Shown one piece after another: positions 1 through 12,018 of a stretch of 64,000 bases of DNA (within the stretch, counting starts at the first letter, position 1; each line of letters opens with the position of its first letter). A program made the position numbers and the translations under genes. The notes beneath the pieces were generated by a model that had not been told where the DNA came from, searched no databases, and saw only the letters and a program-made list of their open reading frames with translations. Location of the stretch: assembly GCF_964656455.1 (NCBI RefSeq), contig NC_135718.1, forward strand, positions 20,534,449 to 20,598,448, given 5' to 3'. This DNA is from Halichoerus grypus (Eukaryota; Chordata; Mammalia; Carnivora; Phocidae).

Positions 1-2916
1 AAATCTCCCAAAACACAAAAGCCCAGGGCCAGATGGCTTCCCAGGGGAATTCTACCAAACATTTCAAGAAGAATTAATACCTATCCTTCTGAAACTGTTC
101 CAAAAAATAGAAATGGAAGGAAAACTTCCAAACTCATTTTATGAGGCCAGCATTACCTTGATCCCAAAACCAGACAAAGACCCCATCAAAAAGGAGAATT
201 ACAGACCAATATCCCTGATGAACATGGATGCAAAAATTCTCACCAAAATACTAGCCAATAGGATCCAACAGTACATTAAAAGGATTATTCACCACGACCA
301 AGTGGGATTTATCCCTGGGCTGCAAGGTTGGTTCAACATCCGCAAATCAATCAATGTGATACAATACCTTAACAAAAGAAAGAACAAGAATCATATGATC
401 CTCTCAATAGATGCAGACAAAGCATTTGACAAAGTACAGCATCCTTTCTTGATCAAAACTCTTCAGAGTATAGGGATAGAGGGTACATACCTCAATATCA
501 TAAAAGCCATCTATGAAAAACCTACAGCGAATATCATTCTCAATGGGGAAAAACTGAGAGCTTTCCCCCTAAGGTCAGGAACGCGGCAGGGATGTCCACT
601 ATCACCACTGCTATTCAACATAGTATTGGAAGTCCTAGCCACAGCAATCAGACAACAAAAAGAAATCAAAGGCATCCAAATTGGCAAAGAAGAAGTCAAA
701 CTCTCACTCTTTGCAGATGATATGATACTTTATGTGGAAAATCCCAAAGACTCCACCCCAAAACTGCTAGAACTCATACAGGAATTCAGTCAAGTGGCAG
801 GATATAAAATCAATGCACAGAAGTCAGTGGCATTCCTATACACCAACAACAAGTCAGAAGAAAGAGAAATTAAGGAGTCGATCCCATTTACAATTGCACC
901 CAAAACCATAAGATACCTAGGAATAAATCTAACCAAAGAGGCAAAGGATCTGTACTCAGAAAACTATAAAATACTCATGAAAGAAATTGAGGAAGACACA
1001 AAGAAATGGAAAAACGTTCCATGCTCATGGATTGGAAGAACAAATATTGTGAAGATGTCAATGCTACCTAGAGCAATCTACACATTCAATGCAATCCCCA
1101 TCAAAATACCATCCACTTTCTTCAAAGAAATGGAACAAATAATCCTAAAATTTGTATGGAACCAGAAAAGACCCCGCATAGCCAGAGGAATGTTGAAAAA
1201 GAAAAGCAAAGCTGGCGGCATCACAATTCCAGACTTCCAGCTCTACTACAAAGCTGTCATCATCAAGACAGTATGGTACTGGCACAAAAACAGACACATA
1301 GATCAATGGAACAGAATAGAGAGCCCAGAAATGGACCCTCAACTCTATGGTCAACTAATCTTCGACAAAGCAGGAAAGAATGTCCAATGGAAAAAAGACA
1401 GTCTCTTCAGCAAATGGTGTTGGGAAAATTGGACAGCCACATGCAGAAGAATGAAACTGGACCATTTCCTTACACCCCACACAAAAATAGACTCCAAATG
1501 GTTGAAAGACCTCAATGTGAGACAGGAGTCCATCAAAATCCTAAAGGAGAACACAGGCAGCAACCTCTTCGACCTCAGCCGCAGCAACTTCTTCCTAGAA
1601 ACATCGCCAAAGGCAAGGGAAGCAAGGGCAAAAATGAACTATTGGGACTTCATCAAGATAAAAAGCTTTTGCAAAGCAAAGGAAACAGTCAACAAAACCA
1701 AAAGACAACTGACAGAATGGGAGAAGATATTTGCAAATGACATATCAGATAAAGGGCTAGTATCCAAAATCTATAAAGAACTCATCAAACTCAACACCAA
1801 AAGGACAAAGAATCCAATCAAGAAATGGGCAGAAGACATGAACAGATATTTTTCCAAAGAAGACATCCAAACGGCCAACAGACACATGAAAAAGTGTTCA
1901 ATATCGCTCGGCATCAGGGAAATCCAAATCAAAACCTCAATGAGATACCACCTCACACCAGTCAGAATGGCTAAAATTAACAAGTCAGGAAAGGACAGAT
2001 GTTGGCGGGGATGCGGAGAAAGGGGAACCCTCCTACACTGTTGCTGGGAATGCAAGCTGGTGCAGCCACTCTGGAAAACAGTATGGAGGTTCCTCAAAAA
2101 GTTGAAAATAGAGCTACCATATGATCCAGCAATTGCACTCCTGGGTATTTGCCCCAAAGATACAAAAGTAGGGACCCGAAAGGGTACGTGCACCCCGATG
2201 TTTATAGCAGCAATGTCCACAATAGCCAAACTGTGGAAAGAGCCAAGATGTCCATCGACAGATGAATGGATAAAGAAGATGTGGTATATATATACAATGG
2301 AATATTATGCAGCCATCAAAAGGAATGAGATCTTGCCATTTGCAACGACGTGGATGGAACTGGAGGGTATTATGCTGAGCGAAATAAGTCAAACAGAGAA
2401 AGACATGTATCATATGACCTCACTGATATGAGGAATTCTTAATCTCAGGAAACAAACTGAGGGTTGCTGGAGTGAGGGGTGGGGTGGGAGGGATGGGGTG
2501 ACTGAGTGATGGACACTGGGGAGGGTATGTGTTCTGGTAAGCGCTGTGAATTGTGCAAGACTGTTGAATCTCAGATCTGTACCTCTGAAACAAATAATGC
2601 AATATATGTTAAGAAAGAAAAAAAGAAGAAGAATGTAGCAGGAGGGGAAGAATGAAGGGGGGGAAATTGGAGGGGGAGAAGAACCATGAGAGACGATGGA
2701 CTCTGAAAAACAAACTGAGGGTTCTAGAGGGGAGGGGGTGGGAGGATGGTTAGCCTGGTGATGGGTATTGAGGAGGGCACGTTCTGCATGGAGCACTGGG
2801 TGTTATGCACAAACAATGAATCATGGAACACTATATCTAAAACTAATGATGTAATGTATGGGGATTAACATAACAATAAAAAAAATTTAAAAAAAAATTG
2901 TAAAAAAAAAAAAAAA
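1..2916 (+). mobile_element. Young carnivore LINE-1, 3' part (continues left of window)
   Basis: The stretch holds the C-terminal two thirds of L1 ORF2 (2-2431), a G-rich 3' UTR (2432-2874), a polyadenylation signal AATAAA at 2875-2880 and an interrupted A-tail to 2916. ORF1, the endonuclease part of ORF2 and the 5' UTR would lie left of base 1, outside the window. The 3' UTR contains two related modules, about 2440-2610 and 2690-2874, separated by an A/G-rich stretch. The open frame, retained CpGs and recognisable tail suggest a fairly recent insertion. A target-site duplication cannot be tested because the 5' end is missing. Confidence 0.95.
2..2431 (+). CDS. LINE-1 ORF2 protein, C-terminal 809 residues (partial at left edge)
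   Basis: ORF2p is the L1 endonuclease/reverse transcriptase that copies L1 RNA, and SINE RNA in trans, into nicked chromosomal DNA. The frame is open from base 2, upstream of the first in-window Met at 113, so the coding region enters from the left. Seen in order (residues counted from base 2): a KSPGPDG-type start of the RT region near residue 7; motif SIDADKAFD at 135-143; [13 protein letters not shown] at 194-206; the catalytic FADD at 237-240 (nt 710-721); and the C-terminal cysteine cluster C-x3-C-x7-H-x4-C at 667-684 (nt 2000-2053). By family knowledge ORF2p is about 1275 residues with FADD near 702, so residue 1 here is about 465 and the C-terminus falls at the usual length. That means no large indel. 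No stop or frameshift interrupts the visible part. Whether the whole element is intact cannot be judged. Confidence 0.93.
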   Translation, partial: NLPKHKSPGPDGFPGEFYQTFQEELIPILLKLFQKIEMEGKLPNSFYEASITLIPKPDKDPIKKENYRPISLMNMDAKILTKILANRIQQYIKRIIHHDQVGFIPGLQGWFNIRKSINVIQYLNKRKNKNHMILSIDADKAFDKVQHPFLIKTLQSIGIEGTYLNIIKAIYEKPTANIILNGEKLRAFPLRSGTRQGCPLSPLLFNIVLEVLATAIRQQKEIKGIQIGKEEVKLSLFADDMILYVENPKDSTPKLLELIQEFSQVAGYKINAQKSVAFLYTNNKSEEREIKESIPFTIAPKTIRYLGINLTKEAKDLYSENYKILMKEIEEDTKKWKNVPCSWIGRTNIVKMSMLPRAIYTFNAIPIKIPSTFFKEMEQIILKFVWNQKRPRIARGMLKKKSKAGGITIPDFQLYYKAVIIKTVWYWHKNRHIDQWNRIESPEMDPQLYGQLIFDKAGKNVQWKKDSLFSKWCWENWTATCRRMKLDHFLTPHTKIDSKWLKDLNVRQESIKILKENTGSNLFDLSRSNFFLETSPKAREARAKMNYWDFIKIKSFCKAKETVNKTKRQLTEWEKIFANDISDKGLVSKIYKELIKLNTKRTKNPIKKWAEDMNRYFSKEDIQTANRHMKKCSISLGIREIQIKTSMRYHLTPVRMAKINKSGKDRCWRGCGERGTLLHCCWECKLVQPLWKTVWRFLKKLKIELPYDPAIALLGICPKDTKVGTRKGTCTPMFIAAMSTIAKLWKEPRCPSTDEWIKKMWYIYTMEYYAAIKRNEILPFATTWMELEGIMLSEISQTEKDMYHMTSLI

Positions 2917-3042
2917 GAGAGATGTTAATTTCCTTTCCTGGAGGTTTATTGTATACACACACACACCCCCTTAGACCAAGCTCTTTCACACATTGTATGT
3001 AGATTTGAGGTTGAGCCCTCTCATTCTTTCTTTGCCTCTTTA

Positions 3043-3237
3043 TTTTTTGTTAAGATTTTATTCATTTATTTGACAGAGGGAGAGAGAGCACAAGCAGGAG
3101 GAGTGGCAGGCTGAGGGAGAGAGAGAAGCAGGCTCCCAGCTGAGCAGGGAGCCAGATGTGAGGCTTGATTCCAGGACCCTGGGATCATGACCTGAGCCCA
3201 AAGCAGACGCTTAACCGACTGAGTCACCCGGGTGCCC
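3043..3237 (-). mobile_element. CAN-SINE (tRNA-derived, caniform type)
   Basis: Reading the minus strand gives the SINE head (GGGCACCCGGGTGACTCAGT), the pol III box region, a CT-rich middle and an A/T-rich tail. It is flanked by a perfect 14-bp target-site duplication, TCTTTGCCTCTTTA, at 3029-3042 and 3238-3251. The body lacks the extra cat-type segment, which supports a caniform host. Confidence 0.95.
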
Positions 3238-3269
3238 TCTTTGCCTCTTTAAAGCAAAGATTTGTAAGG

Positions 3270-3440
3270 GCCATTGACCCGTAGTGTTAGCATCACCTGG
3301 AAACTTGTTTGAAGGTTACTACTCAGTGCCACCCAGATCTACTAAATAAGGACTCAGGGGTTAGGCCCAGCGATTTGTGTTTTACACATTTAACATTCAA
3401 TTAACACATTTAATCCGGATGCACACTGAAGTTTGTGACC
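3270..3440 (+). mobile_element. MER5A-like hAT MITE
   Basis: The order of 'CATCACCTGGAAACTTGTT', then a 'CAGGGGTTAGGCCCAGCGAT' segment, then a closing part with CACTGAAGTTTG matches the short non-autonomous hAT element MER5A as I recall it. The copy is well diverged and its terminal repeats are eroded. Confidence 0.65.
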
Positions 3441-3934
3441 TATTACTTTGGATTGTCATATACTTTACATCTTTCACTTATGACTTTGGTGACAAAACCA
3501 AACTTCTTTGCTGCTCTATTTTCTCCAGGCCATGTTAGTTAGGAGACTTAGCTTGTTGACATACATTGCTCCCTCAAGGAATACTGAGTCATTATAATCC
3601 ATGAATAGGGCATTCAGTATTAGCAATCCACAAGCCTCTAATTCACAGGAGACTCCCTTCCTATTTTTGCGCTTCCTGCCTCTCCTACAGCTCTGGCTCT
3701 CCCTCGCACGTTTGCATGTAACTGTGTGATCTTGGCTCAGGTACTTAAACTTTCAGAACATCAGTTCTTTCAAGTATTAAAAAGCGGGTTGTATTATCAA
3801 TGTTCAGATAGGTGTTGTGATAATTAATGAGATGATCATCTCTTTTTTATTCTCTGAGTCTACATTTTCTTCTGCCCTATCAAGTTATTTCTTTATTGGC
3901 CAGTACCAGAAATGGGCACTTTAGATTTATAGAG
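3441..3934. other. No recognisable feature
   Basis: AT-rich non-coding sequence with no repeat family or reading frame that I can support. Confidence 0.5.
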
Positions 3935-4437
3935 TGTGATGACTAATTTTATGTGTTAACTTGACTGGGCCATGGGGTGCTCAGACACTTGGACAGACAT
4001 TATTCTAGATGTGCCTGCAACGGTGTTTCTGGAGGAGATTCACATTTGAGTCAGAAGATTGAATAAAGCAGATTGTTCTCCCTAATGTGGATGGACCTCA
4101 TCCATTCATTTAAAGGCTTGGGTAGAACAAAAGGCTGAGTAAGAGGGAAATCCACTTGCCTGACTGCCTTTGAACTGGGACATCTGCTTTTTCCTGCCTT
4201 CTGATGTGCACTGAAACATTGGCCCTTCCTGGGCCTCAAGTCTGCCAGCCTGCAGAGTGGAGATACGGTATTGGCTCTCCTGGTGTTCAGGCCTTTGGAC
4301 ACCATTGGCTTTCCTGACTCTCCATCATGCTGACTTACCCTGCAGGTACTGGGACTTAGAAGCCTCCATAATCTCTTTCTGTAAATCAATATGTACATTC
4401 AATTGGTCTGTTCCTCTGGAGATCACTGACTAGTACA
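3935..4437 (+). mobile_element. MLT2-type solo LTR (ERVL)
   Basis: It begins TGTGATGACTAATTTTATGT and ends with a CTGACTAGTACA motif, with the 'ACTTGACTGGGCCA' and 'CTAATGTGGATGGACCTCAT' segments characteristic of MLT2 LTRs. Flanking 5-mers TAGAG (3930-3934) and TAAAG (4438-4442) are a plausible 5-bp target duplication with one change. No internal retroviral sequence is next to it, so it is a solo LTR. It belongs to an old family shared by placental mammals. Confidence 0.85.
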
Positions 4438-4507
4438 TAAAGTAACCTTCCCACAAGGAGCCACTTTAATTTGCACACTTGACTAAGGTCAGATTTTAGG
4501 AGGCTGA

Positions 4508-4960
4508 GTGTGGACTAAGGCCTAAAATTAAGGCTAGATAATTTGTACTGCCTTGAAATATAGTAGAACTGGGAGGGTCTTGAATGGCTCAACTGCAGGT
4601 TGCCTCCCTACCTTGCTCCTGCAAATAAGGTTCCCCAGCCAAACAACCCTCTTATCACAGGGACTAGGCACATCTGGTCTGAATAGCATTTTCTAGTTCC
4701 TTGACAGCCTGCAGAATTATACAAACAAACCAATTACATACTCCTACAGAACCAGGAATCACCCTACCCTCTTGGTATCACAAAGCCTCCTAAACATACT
4801 CTGGTTGTTCATTCAGTTTCCCTGTGTCCCTGGCTGGTATGCAGAGACCTCCTTCCCTGGGCTGTGACTATATGTGATGAATAAATGGCTATCAATCACA
4901 TCTGTCCCTTGTCAGGTGTTGTATACTTGGCCATCACCAAACTATAGGGTGAGAATTGCT
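4508..4960 (+). mobile_element. Probable class I ERV solo LTR
   Basis: The composition (C-rich middle, 'GGCTGTGACTATATGTGATG', AATAAA near 4879, then 'TCACATCTGTCCCTTGTCAG') is that of a gammaretrovirus-like LTR U3-R-U5. I cannot place the TG/CA ends or a target duplication, and the subfamily is not identified. Confidence 0.45.
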
Positions 4961-7900
4961 CCTTCACCAATAGGGTCAACAGGAGGTGATTAAAATTGGG
5001 GGTGGGTGGGAGTAGATGTCAGTGGAAATAAAGGAATGTGTGATACTGATTGACCAACACATAATGGAAAGTATTAATTAATCAATTGGGAGTATTCATT
5101 ATACTATTTCTCAAAAATATACACTATACTATTGTTCATTATACTATTCACTATACTATTTCAAAAATATTATTCATTATATTGGATCCCAGCCTACTAG
5201 ATTCCCCTTACATTCCTAGGCCTCATCCAAGCCCATTGACTCACTCTTGGAGGTAGGGCCTGGGATGTTGCTATTTTTATTTTAATAGCCTTGGAAGTTG
5301 CTATTCCTGGTTGAGAATGTGTTCAGTTTTAGAGTAGATTTGAGAATGTTGATAATAAGCAAAAGACTCAACAATTACTTGTAGTGAGTTTTTAGTTTTG
5401 AAACAGAATTGACAATTCTCCATCCCTGCACTCTACCTGCCCTCCCCACCTCAGTGCCATAGCCCCATAGCCACATTGGGGTGGAATGAATAGACCAGCT
5501 CTGGCTCTCCCCTGTCTGGCTCAGTGGTAGAACACAGTCTTGGTTCAGGAGAGAGTGTACTTTCAACCATTTCAGATCCTTCTTAGCAAGCAGGTGGAAA
5601 ATAACTTATGAATAAACATTTGAAATAGGGCAACAACAAAAGCACTTTAAATTCAGCCACAGGCCTCCAACCCTCAAATCCAAGGGCAGTTGGAAAACTC
5701 ACAAATAAGTAGCCAACCCTGCATATAGCCCCTGGAATAGCTCCAACTCCACAGAGCAATTGTGAAATAAAATCTTTCCTTTGGTTAATAATATAATCTC
5801 CTTATTAGTTCCAAGCCACTAGTGATGATTGAAGTACTTGTTTATTTTTCCCACTTTTATATATATTTTAACACAATTCTCTTTCACTGTGGGAGTCCCA
5901 TTGACCAGTGCTACATTATGGACTTTCGATTTTGCACTGGATAAGAAACATACAACAAATGAGTCCATAAATGTGTTCTGAACCCTTCAGTGTGCATTCA
6001 TGAATCTAATAATTTATATTCTGTCTTCATTAGAAACTGTTAGCACATCAATATGGTGTTTGTTGAACTTGACAAGGTGATAAATTATTCTTATGTTACT
6101 CTTTCTTGCTCATGGTTATAGGATATACTAATGAAGATGGATAAATATCTGCATTATTAAATGCTGAGTTTTCACAAATACAATGAATTGATTTTCTGGC
6201 TCTTATGTCTACTTGCTAGTGGTACAAAGAACACTGGCATCAGACAGAATGATTAAGGTTAAAGGCAACTAAAATTTAGGTGTTCTCAAACAAGGAAGAG
6301 AGGGGTACTAATCAGAATGCCTGGAGGTCTTTTCCAAATTTGATTCTACTACAACCTTATAACCCCAATGAAATCACTCTAAGGGCAGTTTGTCTAATGC
6401 CCTTCCACTCCCATGGAAACTCACTGTCAGCAATTCATCCTTTCTGATCTGTGCATTTTCAATTGTTTAATCATATTTATGCCAGAAAAATAGTTGAGAA
6501 CTATAAACTTTCTGAGCCCTGTTTTCTCATCTATGGAATGAACATCTTAGTGAGATTGTGAGGACCATTCACAATGCCTTGAATCTAGTACTCAGTTGAT
6601 TGCTTGTGCTTTCTTGAACCATTGGTTGCTCCAGGCTCTTCCTTATCCCAGTTTACTTACTCCATAAAGCCACCTCAGTTCTCTGTGACCACTTTTTCTT
6701 TTCTAATTTTCCTACTAAACCTATTCTAGTAAATGACCAGAATCATTCCTTTACTGCATGTCTAAAATGTCAAGTATTTTCAGAGTGTTTTGTTCCTTTT
6801 TTTTAAAAATTTTCCTGCATTAGAAGGTAGGCATATTTTACATTTTAATATATAGCACTGGACTGCACTCCTCTATGGCATTCCCAATAATGTTTTCAAC
6901 AGAGTTTATGAGTTAATCTGTTTCTCATTGTTTTCATTAATACCTAGACTACTTCTTTTTTTTTTTTTTCCAATTTAATGTCTATCACTTTTAAAATACC
7001 ACCACCTATGGGAAAGCAATATTTTCTAGGGTTGTTAGTAGTTTGAGACTGGTCAAGAGAGTAAACATATGCACAGCAGTGGAGGGCCTGTTGGTGAGTG
7101 GAGAATGAGGACAAAATAATTTTCTGCACAGTGATTAGATCATAAGAGGGGAAATGAGATTGAATGCAAACTGGTCTTCAGGGAAGGCAGAATGCAAGGG
7201 TATGGCACAATAGTTTGTTCTCACTTGGTAGTAATAATTGCTTTGCCCTGTTCTAGGATGAGGGCAGCTAATCTCTGAGCTTGTCAGGTCAGTTAGTTTT
7301 ACTGGGGGCTCACAGTGAGCCCCACTTGGTGGTAGGGACTGTAGGAAAGATAAAAGAAGCAGAAGACAATCTCCTGTTCTCGAGTCTGTGACTCATTGAA
7401 GCAAACATAAAGAGAACTTGGATAAATTTGGTAACTATTTTTTTTGCCTATGTAGTGTTTGTGTTATATTAATTAGTTACTCTCACTTAAAATTTTTTAT
7501 TTAAGATGAAGAGTATGATCATATCTTGAAAAATGGGAGATCTGGCATTATTGGGCTTGAATTCTTCTGATGATCACCTGGAGCTGAAAAGCTCTCAAGG
7601 GTGTGGACTCTTCAGTTTTCCAGAGTCTCCATCAGTCCCCATTGTACATATACTCAGCCTACCTCATTCTTATTCACTCTCTGTGAGGACATGAGGTTTC
7701 AGGATATTTGCTTAGGTAGTTAAGTTAGAATGCCCACAGGAAGTCAGTGATAAGAAAGAAAAAATAAAACTGATGCAGACTCATTGACTTATAGGTCTTT
7801 TGAGTCAAAGTGATGTTAATGAGCCTTTTAAAAGTCTGACATTTAATATGGGATCATATTATATACAACCTTCTGAGTCTTGGTTTCTTCATTTAACAAT

Positions 7901-8090
7901 AAGCAGTAACTATGTGATGTTCTTTCAATCTTTTTTCTTCTGTGAAATGTACTCTGATGTTTCTTCTAATATGTGTTTCACTGTTGACTTTTTTACTGTT
8001 GTTATTTTGGGTACAGGATCCCACATTTTCTACCCCTAAATTTTTCACCCATCCTGTTTTATCTATCTTTCCCCCATCTATTTCCTGCAT
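4961..8090. other. Mostly unassigned AT-rich sequence
   Basis: About 3 kb with no gene and no repeat I can name, apart from a short imperfect tandem repeat at 5092-5182. A T-run lies near 6956-6970. A weak resemblance to an antisense L1M 3' region near 7840-7890 is too faint to call. Confidence 0.5.
5092..5182. repeat. Imperfect tandem repeat (CATTATACTATT-like)
   Basis: Variants of CA(C/T)TATACTATT occur about five times, and a longer block containing CAAAAATAT recurs. This looks like local replication-slippage duplication. Confidence 0.7.
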
Positions 8091-8094
8091 TTGG

Positions 8095-8310
8095 GGCCTT
8101 GGGAAAGCAGCATGGGCCTGGATTCGAATCTTAGCACTGCTGCTTAATAGTTGAATGACCTTGTGTAAATTATGCAGCTTAAGTTTCCTCATTTAGGACA
8201 AGAAGATAACCTTTTGCCTGCCACAGGAGGCTGTGGTGGAGATTAGATGACTTAATTCATGTAACAAATTTTGAACAGTGCATGATATATAATAGCTATT
8301 ATTTTTATTC
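8095..8310 (+). mobile_element. MIR SINE relic
   Basis: The segments 'GGCCTGGATTCGAATCTTAG', 'TTGAATGACCTTGTGTAAAT', 'TTTCCTCATTTAGGAC' and 'GATTAGATGACTTAATTCAT' follow the order of MIR core and tail. Old and diverged. Confidence 0.8.
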
Positions 8311-8504
8311 AATTATTCAATAAGAAGATCTGTTATCTTATAACTTACTATAGCAAGTTAATTATTTCTGTTATTTTATAAGGGTGCAAATTATTTCAGA
8401 AATGTTAAATATAAGGATATTGAATAGCCACTATTGCTCATCCTATGTAATGGCAGATACATTGCTTATCTCATTTCATCCTTAGAACACTAAATCATTT
8501 CATT

Positions 8505-8740
8505 ACCTTACTATATATTTATTGAGCACCTACTTTGTCACAGATGTTCCTTAAGGCCCTGGAAATAAATTAGTAAAGCCATCAGACAAAAAGGCATCCT
8601 CTCACAAAGCTTACATTTCATGGGAGAAAAACAGAGGATTTTAATATTTATTAATAAATAAAATATATAACAGATTAGGAGCCTATGAAAAAATAATAAG
8701 GCAGATGTGGTGGATGACAAGTGTAATTTTTCTCATTTCT
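8505..8740. mobile_element. Ancient L2/CR1-like repeat relic
   Basis: 'TTTATTGAGCACCTACTTTG' followed by a 'tagtaaagccatcagac' type stretch resembles a common mammalian repeat with '...ATTGAGCGCCTACTATGTGCC...'. I do not know the exact family name. Confidence 0.5.
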
Positions 8741-8789
8741 GTAGAGTAACTGGCACAAAGAGAGAAAGTTATTATAGTCATTTTTTTTC

Positions 8790-9158
8790 AAAATAGTAGT
8801 ATTTTTAAAATTTTATTATGTTATGTTAATCACCATACATTACATCATTAGTTTTTGATGTAGTGTTCCATGAGTCATTGTTTGCATATAACACCCAGTG
8901 CTCCATGCAGAACGTGCCCTCTTTAATACCCATCACCGGACTAACCCATTCCCCCACCCCCCTCCCCTCCAGAACCCTCAGTTTGTTTCTCAGAGTCCAT
9001 AGTCTCTCATGGTTCGTCTCCCCCTCCGATTTCCCTCCCTTCATTTTTCCCTTCCTGTTATCTTCTTCTTCTTCTTTTTTTTAACATAATGTATTATTTG
9101 TGTCAGAGGTACAGGTCTGTGATTCAACAGTCCTACACAATTCACAGTGCTCACCATA
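8790..9158 (-). mobile_element. 5'-truncated carnivore L1, 3' UTR only
   Basis: The minus strand matches the 3' UTR of the L1 at 1-2916: module B, the A/G-rich linker and the end of module A, breaking off near 9158. There is an A-tail equivalent (T-rich) at the left. A similar T-rich motif near 8774-8792 and 9158-9175 (ATAG(T)CATTTTTT) may be the target duplication, but it is low-complexity. Confidence 0.9.
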
Positions 9159-9175
9159 GCATTTTTTTAAAGGCA

Positions 9176-11009
9176 TCTGCCTAGCTCCTAATGATCTCTC
9201 TTGTTTTCTGGAACATTCAAAGAAGGACAGGATAGCAGCGTTATCTGTGTATTCTCTGTATCTTTGTATTCTGCCTTTCATACTTGGTCACTATGGATGG
9301 GAATAGAAGTGGATATTGGTTCTCAGCTAGGCTAGTCATATTGTTTCTCTTGGGGACTTTGTAATTTGAATCAAAACATTCAGCGATTGCAAGTTGGCAG
9401 TAGTTATGGACAGGTGTTTGTCTGGGCTGTTAGAGTGAATGCAAATGATTGAGCTCATGCATATTAGCTGGAGTGAAAAGTTATCACTGTAAGAATATGT
9501 GAACAGAGGAGATACATATCTACTGCAGCCTGATTGTCATGCAAATCCATGGAACCGGCCATGTCCCAAGGTGCTGAAGTTGTCCATGTAGCACTTCTGG
9601 GTGTGTGAGCTTCCAGTGGTAAACATGCCAAAGCTCACCTTAACACATCAATTCAACAAGACTGTCTTTAGGGAGGTGAGCATGTGGGCATGCCCTCTAC
9701 ATAAACTGCACTGGGCCCATCAATAAAAACTGACATACCTTGATGCCACAGACTCTAGTTGGGTAAGATAATCTATTATCCCTTCCTATTTGCTTACAGT
9801 GTTTACTGTTACTTGTGAACAAAAGAACCTAATTTAAAATACAGATATATGTATACACACGTATACATGCATATTACTTACATAGACACACATTGCCAAT
9901 TCCATAGATATGTACATATATTCACATTTCTCCTTCATGTGTACAGATACATACGTATATATACACATAAAACTATTAAGTATCTATGGGGATTTGAACT
10001 CATATCCGTATGTGCTCTGTAAATACTTCTTTTGAAAAAGAGAACATATAAACACTTGTTTTAAAGAATAAAATTCCATTTATCTCATTAACTTCTTAGA
10101 AGATTAATTTTTTTTTTTTCATTTCACAATCTTGTTTCTTTAACGTTAAAAGGCCATCCTAAGAATTTAGGAACACTTTCTTCTCTTTTTCCCCACTCCT
10201 TAATTACCAATGCCCACAGTTTAGAAGACTTTCTTGAGTGTTCCTGGATTCTATTTTTCCAGAGGATTTTTTTTTTAGCAAGATCAAATTCCAGCAACAG
10301 CCCAAGAAGAGGAATGAGCTGGTGCCTCCCTGCCACCTCACACAGAATGGAGCTGATTTTCACACCCTGTTGGTTTCCTGGTTGTGCAGAGATTCTACGA
10401 GAGTTACTGATAATACCAGCTTCTCTCATTTCAAAAGTTCATTTTCCTCTATGAATTAAAGCCGAGGACCCCAGCTTACCAGCAAACATCTGCTGTTTCT
10501 TGATAGCACTTCCAGGCACTCATTTTGATTCTTCATTCTGCTTTATAATCTTTTGTGTAGTCACCTCCCTGAAGTTGTTTATTCTGAAAGTACATGCTGG
10601 AAGTCTACACTAAATAGACAGATTTGTCAGAAGCTACTAGCTAATTCATTGCTTTCTTGTGCTTGAATGGCTTTTACTGATGGCTTTACCTGCTGATGGT
10701 CTAAGTATGTCATTCATTACATTTGGGAAAAATGCATATTAATGTGCTTAGCAAGTAGCTTGGGAAGAAATGTGTTTATCTGTATTTTACAAGAAGCTAA
10801 TGGACATACATTATAAATCTGAATATTTCATTTGGAGGGATGACTATGATGATGCTGGTTGGGTTGCATTTTTCTTAAGAGTGCTTCCTAGGAAAGTAAT
10901 TGGTTTTAATGTGTCCATTCCTGTGCCCTGCTCCATTAATTGCTCTGTGAATTGTTGATCTTCCATCTTAATTTGCAGAAGTGCCACACACTTACAGTGA
11001 TGCTGGGGC
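9176..11009. other. No recognisable gene or repeat family
   Basis: AT-rich unassigned sequence. It includes a TA/CA-rich low-complexity patch at about 9840-9965 (ATACACAC and ATGTATA runs) and short T-runs near 10110 and 10268. Small reading frames here are no longer than expected by chance. Confidence 0.5.
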
Positions 11010-11210
11010 AGACAAATCAAAGTAGTGCAATGAAGTGAGTATTGGACTGAGGCACTAACAGCTGTGTAACCTTCCATAAGCAACTGAGTCTAAGATTTAG
11101 TTTTCTCATTGATAAATAAAATACCTATCCTCATCTCCCTCCAGGTTGTAGTGATTCTTAAGGAGGTTACGTATGTGAAAACAGAGCTTTATTTAAAAGA
11201 TTAAGTAAAT
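11010..11210 (+). mobile_element. MIR SINE relic
   Basis: 'AACAGCTGTGTAACCTTCCA', 'GATTTAGTTTTCTCATTGAT' and 'GGTTGTAGTGATTCTTAAGG' follow MIR order on the plus strand. Confidence 0.65.
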
Positions 11211-11429
11211 TATTAAACATTTTGTTTGATTATAATTATTTGATATATATAAAAAATCACTATCTTTGAATTCATGGCTTCATGCCTTTTTTTTAAAAAA
11301 TATTTTTAGGATAAATTCTCAGGAAAAAGATTTCTGCATTAAAGATTATAAACACTAAACAAAACTTGTTAAATTGACAAAGAATGTCCTCATAAGTTTT
11401 AGAGTTTAACACTCAAAATATCCTGGAGG

Positions 11430-11555
11430 TGAACAAACACATATTGTTTTCTCCCAATTTACAGATAGAAAAGCTGAGACTAAAACAATTCAATGGCTAT
11501 TTAAGCCTGAATAGAAAGCAAGAAGCAGAGTCAGGCCTAGAACCATCTCATGGCC
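11430..11555 (-). mobile_element. MIR SINE fragment
   Basis: 'CAATTTACAGATAGAAAAGC' followed by a 'CAGAGTCAGGCCTAG' end matches the antisense MIR core. Confidence 0.55.
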
Positions 11556-11824
11556 TAGGGATTTTCCCATTAATCGGGAGAAAATAACGATATTATTTGT
11601 TTTTTTTTAATAATTTTTTCATAATTTTTTTGTTCTTCATTTTTTATTGATTATATTTTATATTAATTCAGTATTTATTTTCTTGTATCAGAGAAAGATA
11701 ACTTGTTAAGGAGGAATGATTTGCATTTTGCTTCAGTGGATTTAGACAGACATAACAATGGAACAAAACCACAAAGTGACAATAATTTAGAAGGAGGAGG
11801 AGGAGAAGAAAAAGGAGAAGGGTG

Positions 11825-12018
11825 TCCCCAGCTTTGCTTTTCTTTTTCAAGATTGATCTGGCTATTCAGGATCTTTTGTGGTTCCATATGAATTTTAGGA
11901 TTTTTTTTTCTATTTCTGTGAAAAGTACCATTGGAACTTTAATAAAGATTGCATTGAATTTATAGATGACTTTAGATAGAATGGAAAATATTAATCCTTC
12001 CAACCCATGAATACTTCT
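11825..12018 (-). pseudogene. L1 ORF2 fragment
   Basis: On the minus strand, peptides such as [26 protein letters not shown] and, in another frame, EKEKQSWGHP line up with the ORF2 region just after the RT domain. The frame is broken within about 200 bp. A GAGGAG/GAAGAAA-rich stretch lies immediately left (about 11790-11822). Confidence 0.85.

Noticed and set aside
1156..1740. 194-codon second plus-strand frame inside L1 ORF2
   Set aside because: It is a shadow of the real ORF2 frame. The ORF2 frame carries all the conserved motifs.
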